This document shows positions 38,889 to 47,679 of a stretch of DNA of 48,619 nucleotides, piece after piece. A program made the translations under genes and the position numbers. The DNA comes from a virus: positions 1 to 48,619 of the IMG/VR virus record IMGVR_UViG_3300005340_000013. The stretch is one strand, 5' to 3'. Position 1 is the first letter of the stretch, and the number at the start of each line of letters is the position of its first letter. The notes under the pieces are model-generated. The model ran no database searches. It was not told where the DNA came from and was given only the letters and a program-made list of their open reading frames with translations.

Positions 38889-40094
38889 TCACGTCTTGTC
38901 GAAGCGGAAGATGGTATACGGATGCCCCGGCTGCATGCTCATACGGCCTTGGCAGTGATACTCAAATTCGTTCGCGCGGTCCAAAACCGCATCCATGCCC
39001 GTACCGCCATTATCACCCGTGTAGTAAGTGATTTTGAACGGCTTGCGCATGACGTAAAGGAGACCACCAAGGTTGGTAGTCGCGTTTTCCGTGCAAACGA
39101 TATAGTAGGTCGAATCCGAGCCCGTCACCGTATTGGTGAGGAATTTGGTATTACCTGTAGAGGCCTCAACAAACGGGAAGGTACCCTGATAGCTGAAGTT
39201 TGCACCCAGCTCATTGGCGATGAGAGTCTGGCCAAGGCCAAAGCCCTCAATCACTGCCTTCACATCGGCCGAGCCTGCACCCGTACCAGAACCCGCGGAC
39301 TGCGCGATGAACTGGGCATTCAACAGTTCACGCAACCGAGGGGCCATGGCAGGCGGCGCAAGGATATACGCCGGAGTCAAGAACCGCGGGTCCACACCGT
39401 TGGGCATCTTGACGCTACTGATGTAGCTAATCGCCTTGCCAAGGTTTTGGAGCGCAACCTCAACAGTGACAGAGTCATCAATTGGGAGTGCGCCCGGGTA
39501 GAACTGAGTCGCTCCCGATGCTGCAATCGGAGAACCCTTTACCCAGTTGGAGTATCCGCCCAACCCAGGACGATACGGGTTATAGGGGTGACCGATAACG
39601 CTCGTACCGTTGACAGTGCGGGACGTGGTTGCGTCCGCAAAGAAGGGGACACCATCGTATGCATCCGCGGAGTGGTCCGTGGCAGCCGCATTGAGCAGGA
39701 ACTGAGCCGCAAGACGCTGCGGGTAGTAACCAGTCTCATTGCCAATCTGCATAGACCAGTCAGCGAGAATATCCAGACCTGACCCATCAAGGTCCTCAAT
39801 CTGGTCCCGCTGAACCTTGATGCCCTTCCCGTGACGGAACGAGGGGTACTCAACAGTCTGAGACACGAGGTCCTCAAACGTGATTGCGCCCGTTCCCGAA
39901 GGCCCAACAGGTTCAATCTTGGCAGTGTTGAGAAGCCAAGTGATACGCTCAGTCTTCCCGGTGATGTTCATCGTCCGGCAGACCTTATTCCACCAAGTGG
40001 TCTTCGCATTCAACCGACGGAGATACTCCGTCTCAGTAAGCGCCCGCATACGGCGCTCATACTGCATTACAAAACTCGGAGTAATTTCCGGCAT
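38889..40094 (-). CDS. Major capsid protein (Mu gpT-like family)
   Basis: The 401-residue protein has the gpT-family outline: an N-terminal helix with YERRMRALTETEYLRRL, a WWNKVC... TERITWLLN region, a GKGIKVQRDQIEDLDGSGLDILADW segment, and YDGVPFFADA (gpT: YDGQNFFD...HP), then the PPAMAPRLRELLNAQF helix. It forms the HK97-fold shell. Position after the protease/scaffold and decoration genes is standard. No cleaved N-terminal delta domain is obvious. Confidence 0.85.
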   Translation of the reverse strand: MPEITPSFVMQYERRMRALTETEYLRRLNAKTTWWNKVCRTMNITGKTERITWLLNTAKIEPVGPSGTGAITFEDLVSQTVEYPSFRHGKGIKVQRDQIEDLDGSGLDILADWSMQIGNETGYYPQRLAAQFLLNAAATDHSADAYDGVPFFADATTSRTVNGTSVIGHPYNPYRPGLGGYSNWVKGSPIAASGATQFYPGALPIDDSVTVEVALQNLGKAISYISSVKMPNGVDPRFLTPAYILAPPAMAPRLRELLNAQFIAQSAGSGTGAGSADVKAVIEGFGLGQTLIANELGANFSYQGTFPFVEASTGNTKFLTNTVTGSDSTYYIVCTENATTNLGGLLYVMRKPFKITYYTGDNGGTGMDAVLDRANEFEYHCQGRMSMQPGHPYTIFRFDKT

Positions 40095-40109
40095 AGCTAA
40101 TCTCCTAAA

Positions 40110-40535
40110 TCAGACGTCCGAGGAGACGCCAATTCCCTTTTCCGAATCAACCGCCCAAACACGACCAGCGGCCGCATTGGTCCCCGTTGCCATAGTCACC
40201 GTATGGTCGTCGGAGATGTAGCAAGTGGCGAACAGGTTAGACGCCGTAACCGCGTTGGCGCCAGTCACCGTGTCGAACCAACGAATCGTGAGCTCCTTAT
40301 CAAGGAGCACATTCACGAAACTCGTCGCGGTCGAAGCGCTGTTGTCAACACTCTCGGCAAACTCACCAACCCGAATAAGGTTGGCGTTCGATGCGGCGCC
40401 CTTAGTGCAGACGTGAGCCGAGGTATCGATACAGGCCATTCCGCCCTGATAAACCGCAGTCGATGCGGCGAGTGGAAGCGATACATTCTTCCACTTCGTT
40501 TCAACCGCCATACGCGGGCCAGTCATCGCACTCAT
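40110..40535 (-). CDS. Head decoration protein candidate, 141 aa
   Basis: A beta-rich Ala/Thr/Val protein placed between scaffold and capsid genes, where phages encode trimeric decoration or cement proteins. Segments such as VYQGGMACIDTSAHVC and FVNVLLDKELTIRWFD match that class in general character. Its ATG overlaps the scaffold stop. Confidence 0.68.
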   Translation of the reverse strand: MSAMTGPRMAVETKWKNVSLPLAASTAVYQGGMACIDTSAHVCTKGAASNANLIRVGEFAESVDNSASTATSFVNVLLDKELTIRWFDTVTGANAVTASNLFATCYISDDHTVTMATGTNAAAGRVWAVDSEKGIGVSSDV

Positions 40536-41191
40536 CAGACACCACCCTTCGCCTGGAGCTCAGCCCAAGCTTTTGCTGCCTGGTCGGCAGTCATTGCGCC
40601 GAGGGTCATTGCGGTCCCGCCTTGGAGATGTTTGATACCGTCTCCTTCGGGGAGCTTGCCCATCTTTGCGAGGGCAGCCGCCTGCTCGCTATCGAGCCCA
40701 CCACTAGCCTTTGCAGCCGGTGCACCCTGAGTTCCACCCTGAGCCGCTTCCGCCGCATTCACCGCGCTGGCAGCCGGAGACTCAGCACGCTTCCACGTCT
40801 TCACCGCATTCTTGACAAACGCGAGAGGCGTGGACTTGTCGGTGAGAGAGGCGCGAACCTCCGCGGAAAAGTCGGGACGGGTAGAGAGGAGATGAAACTT
40901 TTCGGTCTGCTCTTTAGCAAGCCGATTCTCCACCTCGAGTGCGTGGATACGAGCCGCGAGTTCATGCGGGGCGAGCGTGACAGTGCCCATGGCCGCGGCC
41001 TTAGGCTCTTCCTTCTTCTCGTCTTCCGCCTTTGCTTCCTTCTTGGACTCGGGAGCCTCTTCCTCAGACTTGGCGTCGTCTTCCTCGCCGAACATCTTGG
41101 CGAGCATTTTCTTAGCGACTGCCTTGTCCTCGTCGGAACCGTCTTCCTCAGCAGACTTCTTCAGTGCCAAAGCTTTTTCGTAAAGACCCAT
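40535..41191 (-). CDS. Nested scaffolding protein from internal start in the protease gene
   Basis: An in-frame ATG at 41191 inside the protease gene has a strong AGAGGA Shine-Dalgarno four bases upstream. Translation there gives a 218-residue, highly charged, Glu/Lys/Ala-rich protein with a coiled-coil (HELAARIHALEVENRLAKEQTEK). This is the classic scaffold composition and mirrors the lambda C/Nu3 arrangement. Confidence 0.78.
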   Translation of the reverse strand: MGLYEKALALKKSAEEDGSDEDKAVAKKMLAKMFGEEDDAKSEEEAPESKKEAKAEDEKKEEPKAAAMGTVTLAPHELAARIHALEVENRLAKEQTEKFHLLSTRPDFSAEVRASLTDKSTPLAFVKNAVKTWKRAESPAASAVNAAEAAQGGTQGAPAAKASGGLDSEQAAALAKMGKLPEGDGIKHLQGGTAMTLGAMTADQAAKAWAELQAKGGV

Positions 41192-41968
41192 ACTTTCCTC
41201 TTTTGCAGTGGCCAAAAACTCGGCCCACGAACTCACAACTCGATTTGCCAAACCGGCTTTGACCGCCGCGATACCAAACTCTTGACCACCACCCAACGCT
41301 TCGACTGCCTCGAGGCTCATCCCCCTACGCGAGGCGACTACCTCGAAAAACATCGCTGCCATAGCGTCAACCTGCACTTGCATGTTGGCAACGGCTGCAT
41401 CGGTGATTGGGTTATGGGGATTGCGCTCTGCCTTCTTAGGCCCCGAAGCGACGATTACGATGTTTGCGCCCTGAGCCTTATCCGCTGCAGTGATGTCCAC
41501 CAACTGGCACCACACCCCAACTGAACCAACAAAGGCAGAAGGGGTAATGACGATTTGGTCGCAGGCGCAAGCCAACGCATACGCGGCACTCAAAGCCTGA
41601 GTCTCGGTATAGGCAATCAACGGCTTTCCGGCCGCATCGGCCATAGCCCGGATTGCGCCGACAGACTCGAGGTTCCCGGGAAAGTCTCCACCGGGGGAGT
41701 CCAGCTTTAGGACCACCATCGAAGCAGGGGAAGCCAAAGCGGCTTCAATCTGCCCTAGGATGCAACTGTAGGTGTTACTAATACCGAATAGGTCCGGCTT
41801 TTGAAACAAAGGACCGCAAACATCCACAACCGCTACACTGCCCTGAAGTGTGAACCCGGGCGTTTGGTAGGGTGTGAATAGAAAATCTTGGTCAAAAGCA
41901 GACGGGGGAGCCGAGACAATCTGCCCCCTCGCAACGGTATATCGCGCTCTTAGGTGTGTGGCCGGCAC
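40535..41968 (-). CDS. S49-family (SppA-like) head maturation protease with C-terminal scaffold
   Basis: The 477-residue protein has the phage C-protein layout. The N-terminal 255 residues are a SppA/ClpP-type serine protease: VVLKLDSPGGDF oxyanion region, ALSAAYALA with the nucleophile Ser, and SGPKKAERNP carrying the general-base Lys (lambda C: SGAHKVDGNP). The C-terminal 220 residues are the scaffold domain, also made separately. It should cleave scaffold and capsid during prohead maturation. It overlaps the decoration gene by one base. Confidence 0.88.
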   Translation of the reverse strand: MPATHLRARYTVARGQIVSAPPSAFDQDFLFTPYQTPGFTLQGSVAVVDVCGPLFQKPDLFGISNTYSCILGQIEAALASPASMVVLKLDSPGGDFPGNLESVGAIRAMADAAGKPLIAYTETQALSAAYALACACDQIVITPSAFVGSVGVWCQLVDITAADKAQGANIVIVASGPKKAERNPHNPITDAAVANMQVQVDAMAAMFFEVVASRRGMSLEAVEALGGGQEFGIAAVKAGLANRVVSSWAEFLATAKEESMGLYEKALALKKSAEEDGSDEDKAVAKKMLAKMFGEEDDAKSEEEAPESKKEAKAEDEKKEEPKAAAMGTVTLAPHELAARIHALEVENRLAKEQTEKFHLLSTRPDFSAEVRASLTDKSTPLAFVKNAVKTWKRAESPAASAVNAAEAAQGGTQGAPAAKASGGLDSEQAAALAKMGKLPEGDGIKHLQGGTAMTLGAMTADQAAKAWAELQAKGGV

Positions 41969-42010
41969 CCCCCAATCTTACAATGGGGTCAGTAGGGGGT
42001 CAATACCACT

Positions 42011-43336
42011 CTAGGTAGGAGTCTCTTTATCAGCACTTTCGGAAGGTTGGACTACAATCGGAGCCTCTTCCAAAGGCACATTCCACCGCACGGCAATCTC
42101 ACCCGCGTTTACTCGCTTACCGTAGGGGCCCAAAGCCTCATTCAAAGTAGCGATTGCGGTACCAACATCTCCCAGAGTCTTTGCCTCTTTCTCCCTATCG
42201 GCAGGAGTAGAGGTGTCCCATTCAACCACGGTAGGCGTATGAACCGCCTCCTCACCCCAATGCGTGGCAATGAACCACGGAAGAATCTGGGTGTTGACGG
42301 TATACGCTAGAGTCTCACCGGTGGCGGTAATAAGGTCCCGTCGAATTGTTGCGTGGATATCCGCGTTGGCAAACCCGGAGCCACCCGTAACGGTGACAAC
42401 CTGCCCACACAACGTGACCATGAACTCATTGTCGGAGGTATCAATCTCCCTTTGGAATACCTCCCAGCCACGCCCGTTGGATTCGAGGATTTTGGCCTCC
42501 CAACCAACAGGCATTTCCAAAACCGTATTGGTAGCCCACGCCAGAATCTTGCGGAAAAAGTTCTTCCTTTGTAGTTCGGTTGCCCCAATAGGCGCGTAGG
42601 CAACCCGGGCCGGGTTAGCGAGTTTGGCAGAATAATTAGACCGGTGTGAGATAGCGTGTTCTTTGTTGATGAAAGAACGCCCAAGCGCGGGCCACTGCCC
42701 CCAGTTCCAAGGATTCAACCTACCGCCGGGGACATGCAAAACCCAGCGCCCGTCTCCAGGGGTAATCGGCAATGACCCTGCAACAGAGTTGAAATACCAC
42801 CTATTCTCAGACCAGCGGTATTGTAGGAACTCGGGCTCCAACCTCACCAATACTGGAAAGGTGCGCCCCTTCACTGGCCTCAACTCACCAACAGAGATAC
42901 CCAGCGCAATCCCGTCGGCGGCCATAAGTGCCAGCTCGGCTGGGGGACACATCTCATCAAACACACTCCGGGTGCCATTCCTAGACCGGAGTACGTCAGC
43001 CACTTCCCCATCGGGGTAGAATCTTTTGGGGAGCCTAACCAGTCCGTCGGTTCGGGTAGACATCAAACCGGTGTAGACACCGTCCCTACGCAAAGCTCGG
43101 TAGAGCTGAGCCGGTGTATGCAGATACCCGTTATCTGCCTCTGCCTGCGCAGTCTCTAGGTCCTTTAGGTACCACCTAAGCCGAGTATTGGGCAGAGGTT
43201 GGATGTTACCTCCCATCGCCTTCCGAATGTCTCCGACACTCTCTAGAGTCACCCCGGTGTTTACCGGGGGAGCCTCATAGGTGGAGACACCCAGGATTGC
43301 ATCAATGATGCTACGAAAGCGTTCGGCTAGGGCCAT
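42011..43336 (-). CDS. Portal protein, DUF935 family (Mu gp29-like)
   Basis: The 441-residue protein shows DUF935 features: LYRALRRDGVYTGLMSTRTDGLVRLP near residue 90, WVLHVPGGRLNPW, a GRGWEVFQREIDTSDNEFMVTLCGQVVT region, and the C-terminal helix with NEALGPYGKRVNAGEIAVRWNVP. It follows the terminase gene. It forms the dodecameric portal at the capsid vertex through which DNA is packaged. Confidence 0.88.
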   Translation of the reverse strand: MALAERFRSIIDAILGVSTYEAPPVNTGVTLESVGDIRKAMGGNIQPLPNTRLRWYLKDLETAQAEADNGYLHTPAQLYRALRRDGVYTGLMSTRTDGLVRLPKRFYPDGEVADVLRSRNGTRSVFDEMCPPAELALMAADGIALGISVGELRPVKGRTFPVLVRLEPEFLQYRWSENRWYFNSVAGSLPITPGDGRWVLHVPGGRLNPWNWGQWPALGRSFINKEHAISHRSNYSAKLANPARVAYAPIGATELQRKNFFRKILAWATNTVLEMPVGWEAKILESNGRGWEVFQREIDTSDNEFMVTLCGQVVTVTGGSGFANADIHATIRRDLITATGETLAYTVNTQILPWFIATHWGEEAVHTPTVVEWDTSTPADREKEAKTLGDVGTAIATLNEALGPYGKRVNAGEIAVRWNVPLEEAPIVVQPSESADKETPT

Positions 43337-43363
43337 ACGCCGAAGTGTAGCATAGTCAAGTGG

Positions 43364-45016
43364 TTAGTTGTAAGGGTCGGGCTTACCCCTGGAATTGTAA
43401 GGGTCTATCACCCCATCAAAGTCATCATCGTCGTAGTCGTCCGGCAAAGTAGATTCCCTAACTTTTTCTGCGGCTGCCTTTGCGGGTGTCTGCAACCCCA
43501 TTCGCGCCAACCACTCAGCAGGGTCCCATACCGCCAAAGCTAGCGCGTCTGCTCTATCGGGACTTCTACCGATTTGTTCCCGGATTGCCTTCTTAGGGGT
43601 GGCAGAAAGTTTGGCCCCCCCAGCCGCAATCTTTGTAGTGAACCCTGGCGTGACGAGCTCAGTCTCTAGCTTCCCATCTTTGGGGATAGCCCCTCCGTCC
43701 TTTAGCCACTTAGACAGGCCCGCCCACAACTCATCTCGGGTGCGCTCATACAACTGAGGCTCCCGGGTAGCAGGTTTGGACGCCTTTACGGAGTAGACCT
43801 CATAAAAGTTTTTGGGGTCCACACTCCGCAAATACTGACTACGCGCCTGCAGCTCACCTAGCAACTCAGCCCCGATAGGCCCCTCAGAATCCACCATGAT
43901 TCTAGGGACTTCGTCGTCATGGCGCATCGCTTTTATCAACGCCTCGATATCGCTAACGGCGCCACCGATAGACAGGCCTCGACGGGTAAGAATGGTGAGG
44001 CACTTCTTACCTCTTACGGCCGCAAATCCCCATTCGTCGCCACCGTCACCTTCACCGGCCGGGTCAACCCCCAAGGCCAAGTCTCCGACCCCTTCGGTAT
44101 CCTCCCACCGTTTCTGCGCTTCGATGACCTCGAGAGGTTTGATAATGCGGCCCTCGTTATCAATGCAGAAGTCCCCCCTAACGTGAACGAACCAAAAGTA
44201 GGAGTCCTTAGGGTACTTCTCCGCTTGGTCCTGAATCCACTCTAGGTCAACGATACCTGGGATACTCAACCCCTGCTCTGCCACCCACAAAGCCAGTGTT
44301 TCACTATTGACGTGAAACTTTACATAGTGGGCCGACTTAGAGTGGAATGCGTCATAGAAGGGACCAAACCCACGAGTAGGGTTACTAATCATGATGAGCT
44401 TACAGCGCCCACCCGCCATGTTACCTTCGATTACCTCTAGGTAATCCTGCTCTAGTGAGCTCGCCTCATCCACAATGAACAAAAGCTCGGGGCCCGCAAT
44501 GCCTGCCAAAGCCTCAACATTTCCAGCACTTAGCCCGAAGATACTCCGCATGTCCTCCGAGTGGAGACCCGACTTACAAGAGGGCCCCGGAGCCTCGATT
44601 TGAAAGCCCATCTTGACTGCCTTCCAGATGGTTAGCTTCAGCTCGGTCCAAAGTACCGTATTGATTTGGTCTTCGGTAGTGGCAGTCATCACCACTCTAG
44701 ACCCGGCCGGACGGGTGCAATACCACCATACGGCCAACCAAACTACCAGTTTGGACTTACCTACGCGCCTACCAGACCGGATAGCAAACATCTTACGTTT
44801 GCCTGCCACGGCTCTGAGTATCTCCTCCTGGTGGGGAAGAGGCTTTTCCCTCAGCACATTGCGAACAAAGCCTACGGGGTCGTCGTAGTACTTTGTGTCT
44901 GGCCACGCCTGCCTAAGCAGAGACGAGCACTGAATGTCACATGAACGCAGAAAGCCGGCAAGCACTGAAGCTCTCCGGCCATCTAGCATACTAGGCTTTT
45001 TCGCGGGTCGGGGCAT
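43364..45016 (-). CDS. terL: Terminase large subunit
   Basis: The 550-residue protein has an ATPase domain with Walker A RSGRRVGKSK (about residue 80), Walker B LLFIVDEAS and coupling motif ISNPTRG. The nuclease domain has a DPAGEGDGGD acidic cluster near residue 318, MVDSEGPIGAEL, and a final RADALALAVW helix. This is the packaging motor and DNA-cleaving enzyme. The C-terminus is an Asp-rich tail ending in PDPYN. It overlaps the DNA adenine methylase gene by one base. Confidence 0.95.
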   Translation of the reverse strand: MPRPAKKPSMLDGRRASVLAGFLRSCDIQCSSLLRQAWPDTKYYDDPVGFVRNVLREKPLPHQEEILRAVAGKRKMFAIRSGRRVGKSKLVVWLAVWWYCTRPAGSRVVMTATTEDQINTVLWTELKLTIWKAVKMGFQIEAPGPSCKSGLHSEDMRSIFGLSAGNVEALAGIAGPELLFIVDEASSLEQDYLEVIEGNMAGGRCKLIMISNPTRGFGPFYDAFHSKSAHYVKFHVNSETLALWVAEQGLSIPGIVDLEWIQDQAEKYPKDSYFWFVHVRGDFCIDNEGRIIKPLEVIEAQKRWEDTEGVGDLALGVDPAGEGDGGDEWGFAAVRGKKCLTILTRRGLSIGGAVSDIEALIKAMRHDDEVPRIMVDSEGPIGAELLGELQARSQYLRSVDPKNFYEVYSVKASKPATREPQLYERTRDELWAGLSKWLKDGGAIPKDGKLETELVTPGFTTKIAAGGAKLSATPKKAIREQIGRSPDRADALALAVWDPAEWLARMGLQTPAKAAAEKVRESTLPDDYDDDDFDGVIDPYNSRGKPDPYN

Positions 45017-45750
45017 TACCCCAGATTATGCCACAAAAGCTCTTTAGAGTGGTGGGATTGGTGCGCTTTGCGCCTACTAGTGACAGTTGACCGAAAGTCG
45101 GTGAATGGGAGCCAACAGGGGGCATTCCCAGTCTTGGGGTCTCGGGCCTCAGCGACGATGACTTGACCGCGTACCTTTTTACAAAGGTTTCCCAATGACT
45201 CGTAGTTCAAAACCGACTTTGTACGATATTGGTAATTGTATTGGTAGGGAGGGTCAATGTAGTAAGTAGCGGACAACTTACCAGGCTGCAGAGCCTCCAA
45301 CCCCTCACCACCACAAAAGAGCCAATGGGAGATAAGACAGTGCTCCTCTGCCACTCTAGCCCGAGTGTTGGCAGTCCACTGGCCAGGTTTGTTCCCCCAC
45401 GGAGATATTGTCCAACAATCACCGACATTGTTCGTTCTCTGCCAAGTCTTCAGCAGGGTCGCCTGCCCCCTCGAAAGACCTAACGTTCGGATATCCGTTC
45501 CCTCCGGAATCCCAATAGGGATAGCCCTTATCTTTGCAGGGGTCGCTTTCTCAATGAGCCACTTCCAAAGATATGCCAAGTGCGGGTCAGCCTCATAGAG
45601 ACAAACATCCCGCGTGTGATGTCTCAGGCTATAACCCGCGCTGCCTGCGAAAGGCTCCACCACTGTATGGAACTTAGGGACTGGAAGGTGTTTCGCTGCG
45701 GACCACTTACTACCAAACCATTTGAAGAGAGGGCCCGTTATTCTGTCCAC
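45016..45750 (-). CDS. DNA N6-adenine methyltransferase (Dam/D12 class)
   Basis: The 244-residue protein has the D12-class pattern: LFKWFGSKW (FxxWxGxK, SAM contact), VVEPFAGSAGYSLRHH (FAGSG-like motif I) and YYIDPPYQYNYQY (DPPY catalytic motif). It should methylate adenine in a short palindromic site and could protect phage DNA against restriction or mark it for packaging, given its place just before terL. Length is slightly below Dam (278). It overlaps the 66-aa gene upstream by 13 bases. Confidence 0.88.
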   Translation of the reverse strand: MDRITGPLFKWFGSKWSAAKHLPVPKFHTVVEPFAGSAGYSLRHHTRDVCLYEADPHLAYLWKWLIEKATPAKIRAIPIGIPEGTDIRTLGLSRGQATLLKTWQRTNNVGDCWTISPWGNKPGQWTANTRARVAEEHCLISHWLFCGGEGLEALQPGKLSATYYIDPPYQYNYQYRTKSVLNYESLGNLCKKVRGQVIVAEARDPKTGNAPCWLPFTDFRSTVTSRRKAHQSHHSKELLWHNLG

Positions 45751-45938
45751 GGCACCTCCAAAGTGTTCAGGGCGTACGCCACTAGCTCAGCTTTCTCCAA
45801 GGTTCGACACCTACATATTTCCTCGCATTCCGCGTCTATAACCGCGAAATCAGGGTCCCCATCACACACTAAGAACCTCTTTTCCAACTGTAGGTTCTCA
45901 GTCCAAAGGTCGCACTGGTTAGCCCGCACTATCTTCAT
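45738..45938 (-). CDS. Hypothetical protein, 66 aa
   Basis: Small acidic protein with several cysteines (CDLW, LVCDGD, AECEEICRC) and a helical end. No known family. It overlaps the upstream zinc protein by 4 bases (ATGA) and the methylase downstream, so it is part of the packaging operon. Confidence 0.62.
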   Translation of the reverse strand: MKIVRANQCDLWTENLQLEKRFLVCDGDPDFAVIDAECEEICRCRTLEKAELVAYALNTLEVPWTE

Positions 45939-46093
45939 TCGTTCTCAACCTCCCAATCCGCCAAACAGTCCTCATCACAAAACACATCACCCCTGGAGTT
46001 CTCCACGGTGTCATTGTCTCCGGGTTTACAAGGGGCGCCGCACCATTCGCAGGGTTCTTCGTTATCAGCGGGGGGACGGGGGTTTCGCCACAT
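45935..46093 (-). CDS. Small zinc-ribbon protein, 52 aa
   Basis: A short frame begins at the TAATG overlap with the previous gene and ends with an ATGA overlap. The product has CEWCGAPC followed by FCDEDC, a four-to-five-cysteine pattern for one zinc ribbon resembling small phage zinc proteins (MYM/FCS-like). Function unknown. Confidence 0.65.
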   Translation of the reverse strand: MWRNPRPPADNEEPCEWCGAPCKPGDNDTVENSRGDVFCDEDCLADWEVENE

Positions 46094-46287
46094 TATCGCT
46101 TCTCCGGCGGACCAGCAGGATACGGGTCAACCCATACGGCACCCTGAGGGTAAAGGTACACTGGGTCCAAATGCATCACCTTTGCACGCAAACGAGCATT
46201 AGAAAACCTTGCATCGGTAAGTTCTTGATTCAACCGTTTGGCCAACTTTTGAAACTTCCGAGCTCTGGCACGCAACCAATTACTCAT
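46093..46287 (-). CDS. Hypothetical coiled-coil protein, 64 aa
   Basis: ATG at 46287 lies inside the end of the small terminase gene (8-base overlap). The product is basic and helical (RARARKFQKLAKRLNQELTDARFSNARLRAKV), a likely coiled coil, followed by a Pro/Tyr-rich end. Short basic helical proteins often accompany phage terminases. Function not established. Confidence 0.62.
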   Translation of the reverse strand: MSNWLRARARKFQKLAKRLNQELTDARFSNARLRAKVMHLDPVYLYPQGAVWVDPYPAGPPEKR

Positions 46288-46801
46288 CCAACCCCGCTTC
46301 CTGCCGCAACAATTTCCTACACGCCAACAAGGCATCGGGCCACTTATCCTTCAAAAGTGCGAACATCAAGTCCAACACCCTACTAAAGTGTGGCGACTTT
46401 ACAATCTGCGCTGGTGTAACCTCAAAGGCCCCGGTCAAATCGGCAATCAACTTTTCGGTCGCCAGAATGGCATTGGCGTTTTGAGCCCTAGCCGCCTCTG
46501 CAGCATCAACCGACCGAAGCCTTTGTCTCTCATCGTAATGAAACTGGAGTAACGCCTGAGCCCTCTCGAGTGAGGAGCCACCAACCACAACCGGAGGTTC
46601 CCCCAAAGGGGGAGAAGTTTCTACCTTTGCCTCTGTTGGTGGGGGGGTGAGTAAGCGTTCGAAATGATACCGCATATGCCGAGTCAGCCCCACACGGTTG
46701 ACACCATATTTTCCAGCGGCTTCCCGGTGAGAACCAAGGTGCGCCACCCTTTCGATGTCGTCTCTTTTGGGGTGCTCACACATCAGACATTTGCGGCCCA
46801 T
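46280..46801 (-). CDS. Terminase small subunit candidate (helix-turn-helix)
   Basis: The 173-residue protein starts with CLMCEHPKRDDIE (a possible zinc pair) and a helix-turn-helix (SHREAAGKYGVNRVGLTRHMRYHFERL). A Pro-rich linker and a helical C-terminal half follow, with SLERAQALLQFHYDERQRL. Length and helix-turn-helix plus oligomerisation-helix layout fit small terminases. It lies upstream of terL, separated by four small genes and a methylase. Being first after an intergenic promoter region, it opens the late operon. Confidence 0.65.
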   Translation of the reverse strand: MGRKCLMCEHPKRDDIERVAHLGSHREAAGKYGVNRVGLTRHMRYHFERLLTPPPTEAKVETSPPLGEPPVVVGGSSLERAQALLQFHYDERQRLRSVDAAEAARAQNANAILATEKLIADLTGAFEVTPAQIVKSPHFSRVLDLMFALLKDKWPDALLACRKLLRQEAGLDE

Positions 46802-46906
46802 CGTAACCTCTCGATAATACTACCGCTTTACCCGACCGGACGCAAGATTACAAAACTTTTCAAGTTTATTTTTGGCAGCCCGCGCTCACCGTACTCCCAA
46901 ATACTG
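46802..46906. promoter_or_regulatory. Intergenic region ahead of the late operon with an AAAACTTTT-type element
   Basis: A 105-base gap holds the inverted repeat ACAAAACTTTTCA centred at 46856, related to the elements at 14.4 kb, and the longer arms AAACTT/AAGTTT around it. A possible sigma70-type pair reading toward the small terminase (TTGCGT, 17 bases, TAGTAT) lies at about 46820-46850. Late-operon promoter with a regulator site is a reasonable inference. Confidence 0.45.
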
Positions 46907-47074
46907 TTATTTGCCTACATCCAACTTGGCAATCGTACTTTGGATATCAGTGTAGTCCTTATTCTTCTTATAGGGCTTCAAAGCTTTCATGATTGCTTCT
47001 TTCATTGCATTGGCGCCTAGTTGGTAGGCCTCATCAATCGGTTGGAAGTTGGTGGGGTGGGATATGCGGCTCAT
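46907..47074 (-). CDS. Hypothetical protein, 55 aa
   Basis: Small basic protein (AMKEAIMKALKPYKKNKDY) that overlaps the methyltransferase stop as ATGA. It is the last gene before the late-operon control region. No family recognised. Confidence 0.6.
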   Translation of the reverse strand: MSRISHPTNFQPIDEAYQLGANAMKEAIMKALKPYKKNKDYTDIQSTIAKLDVGK

Positions 47075-47679
47075 CGTCGCACCATCCAAGTGGTATCCTT
47101 CTCACCTTCAATTCGGTAGTTTGCACCGAAGCGTTCCCTCACCGCTTTGCACACACCAGGAAAGTCGCCTTCGTGGTAGTCATCTCCCGCTAGGATGCCC
47201 CCCGGTACAACATGAGGCAGCCATATAGCAATGTCTTGTGCCACTGCCTCGTATTCATGCGAGCCGTCTATCAGCACACCTTTGCAAGGACCAATCATTC
47301 GGCTGGCGAGGGCCGATGTAGTTCTCAACACTTTGATGTATTCGAGGGAGGTGGGTGAATGGGTAAGCATCTGGCGAACAAAGGAGGAAAAAGGCCCACC
47401 TTGGCCTCTGGCCATTTCCGCATACTCGCCCCCCCATCCAGGTCTGGGTGCTTCCTGAGGGTAATCAGCTGGGAACTCCCACCTATCATCAATCCACGGG
47501 TCGACAGCATACACCTGACATCGCTTTCCACGGGAATGCAGCCCCTCAGCTAGGTAAGCAATAGAGCGCCCGAATGCGACTCCAATCTCAACGAAGGCGT
47601 CGCCGTCTTGGGCCATTTCGATGAATCGGTCGTAAGTTTGGGAAAACCCAAACCAGCCTGGGATTTCGCGCCAACTCAT
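47071..47679 (-). CDS. SAM-dependent methyltransferase, Methyltransf_24 type
   Basis: The 202-residue protein has a class I methyltransferase fold: motif I FVEIGVAFGRSIAYLAE, VYAVDPW after strand 2, then VLIDGSHEYEAVAQDIAIWLPHV and GGILAGDDYHEGDF. This DGSHEY...DDY pattern is typical of sugar or natural-product O-methyltransferases. It lies about 0.7 kb downstream of the double glycosyltransferase in the same operon, so it may methylate the transferred sugar. No DNA target-recognition region is present. Confidence 0.78.
   Translation of the reverse strand: MSWREIPGWFGFSQTYDRFIEMAQDGDAFVEIGVAFGRSIAYLAEGLHSRGKRCQVYAVDPWIDDRWEFPADYPQEAPRPGWGGEYAEMARGQGGPFSSFVRQMLTHSPTSLEYIKVLRTTSALASRMIGPCKGVLIDGSHEYEAVAQDIAIWLPHVVPGGILAGDDYHEGDFPGVCKAVRERFGANYRIEGEKDTTWMVRR

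Noticed and set aside
28281-46801. Mu-like transposable prophage
   Set aside because: Head and baseplate genes are Mu-like in type and order, but there is no MuA/MuB transposase, no Mu end repeats and no integrase in the window.
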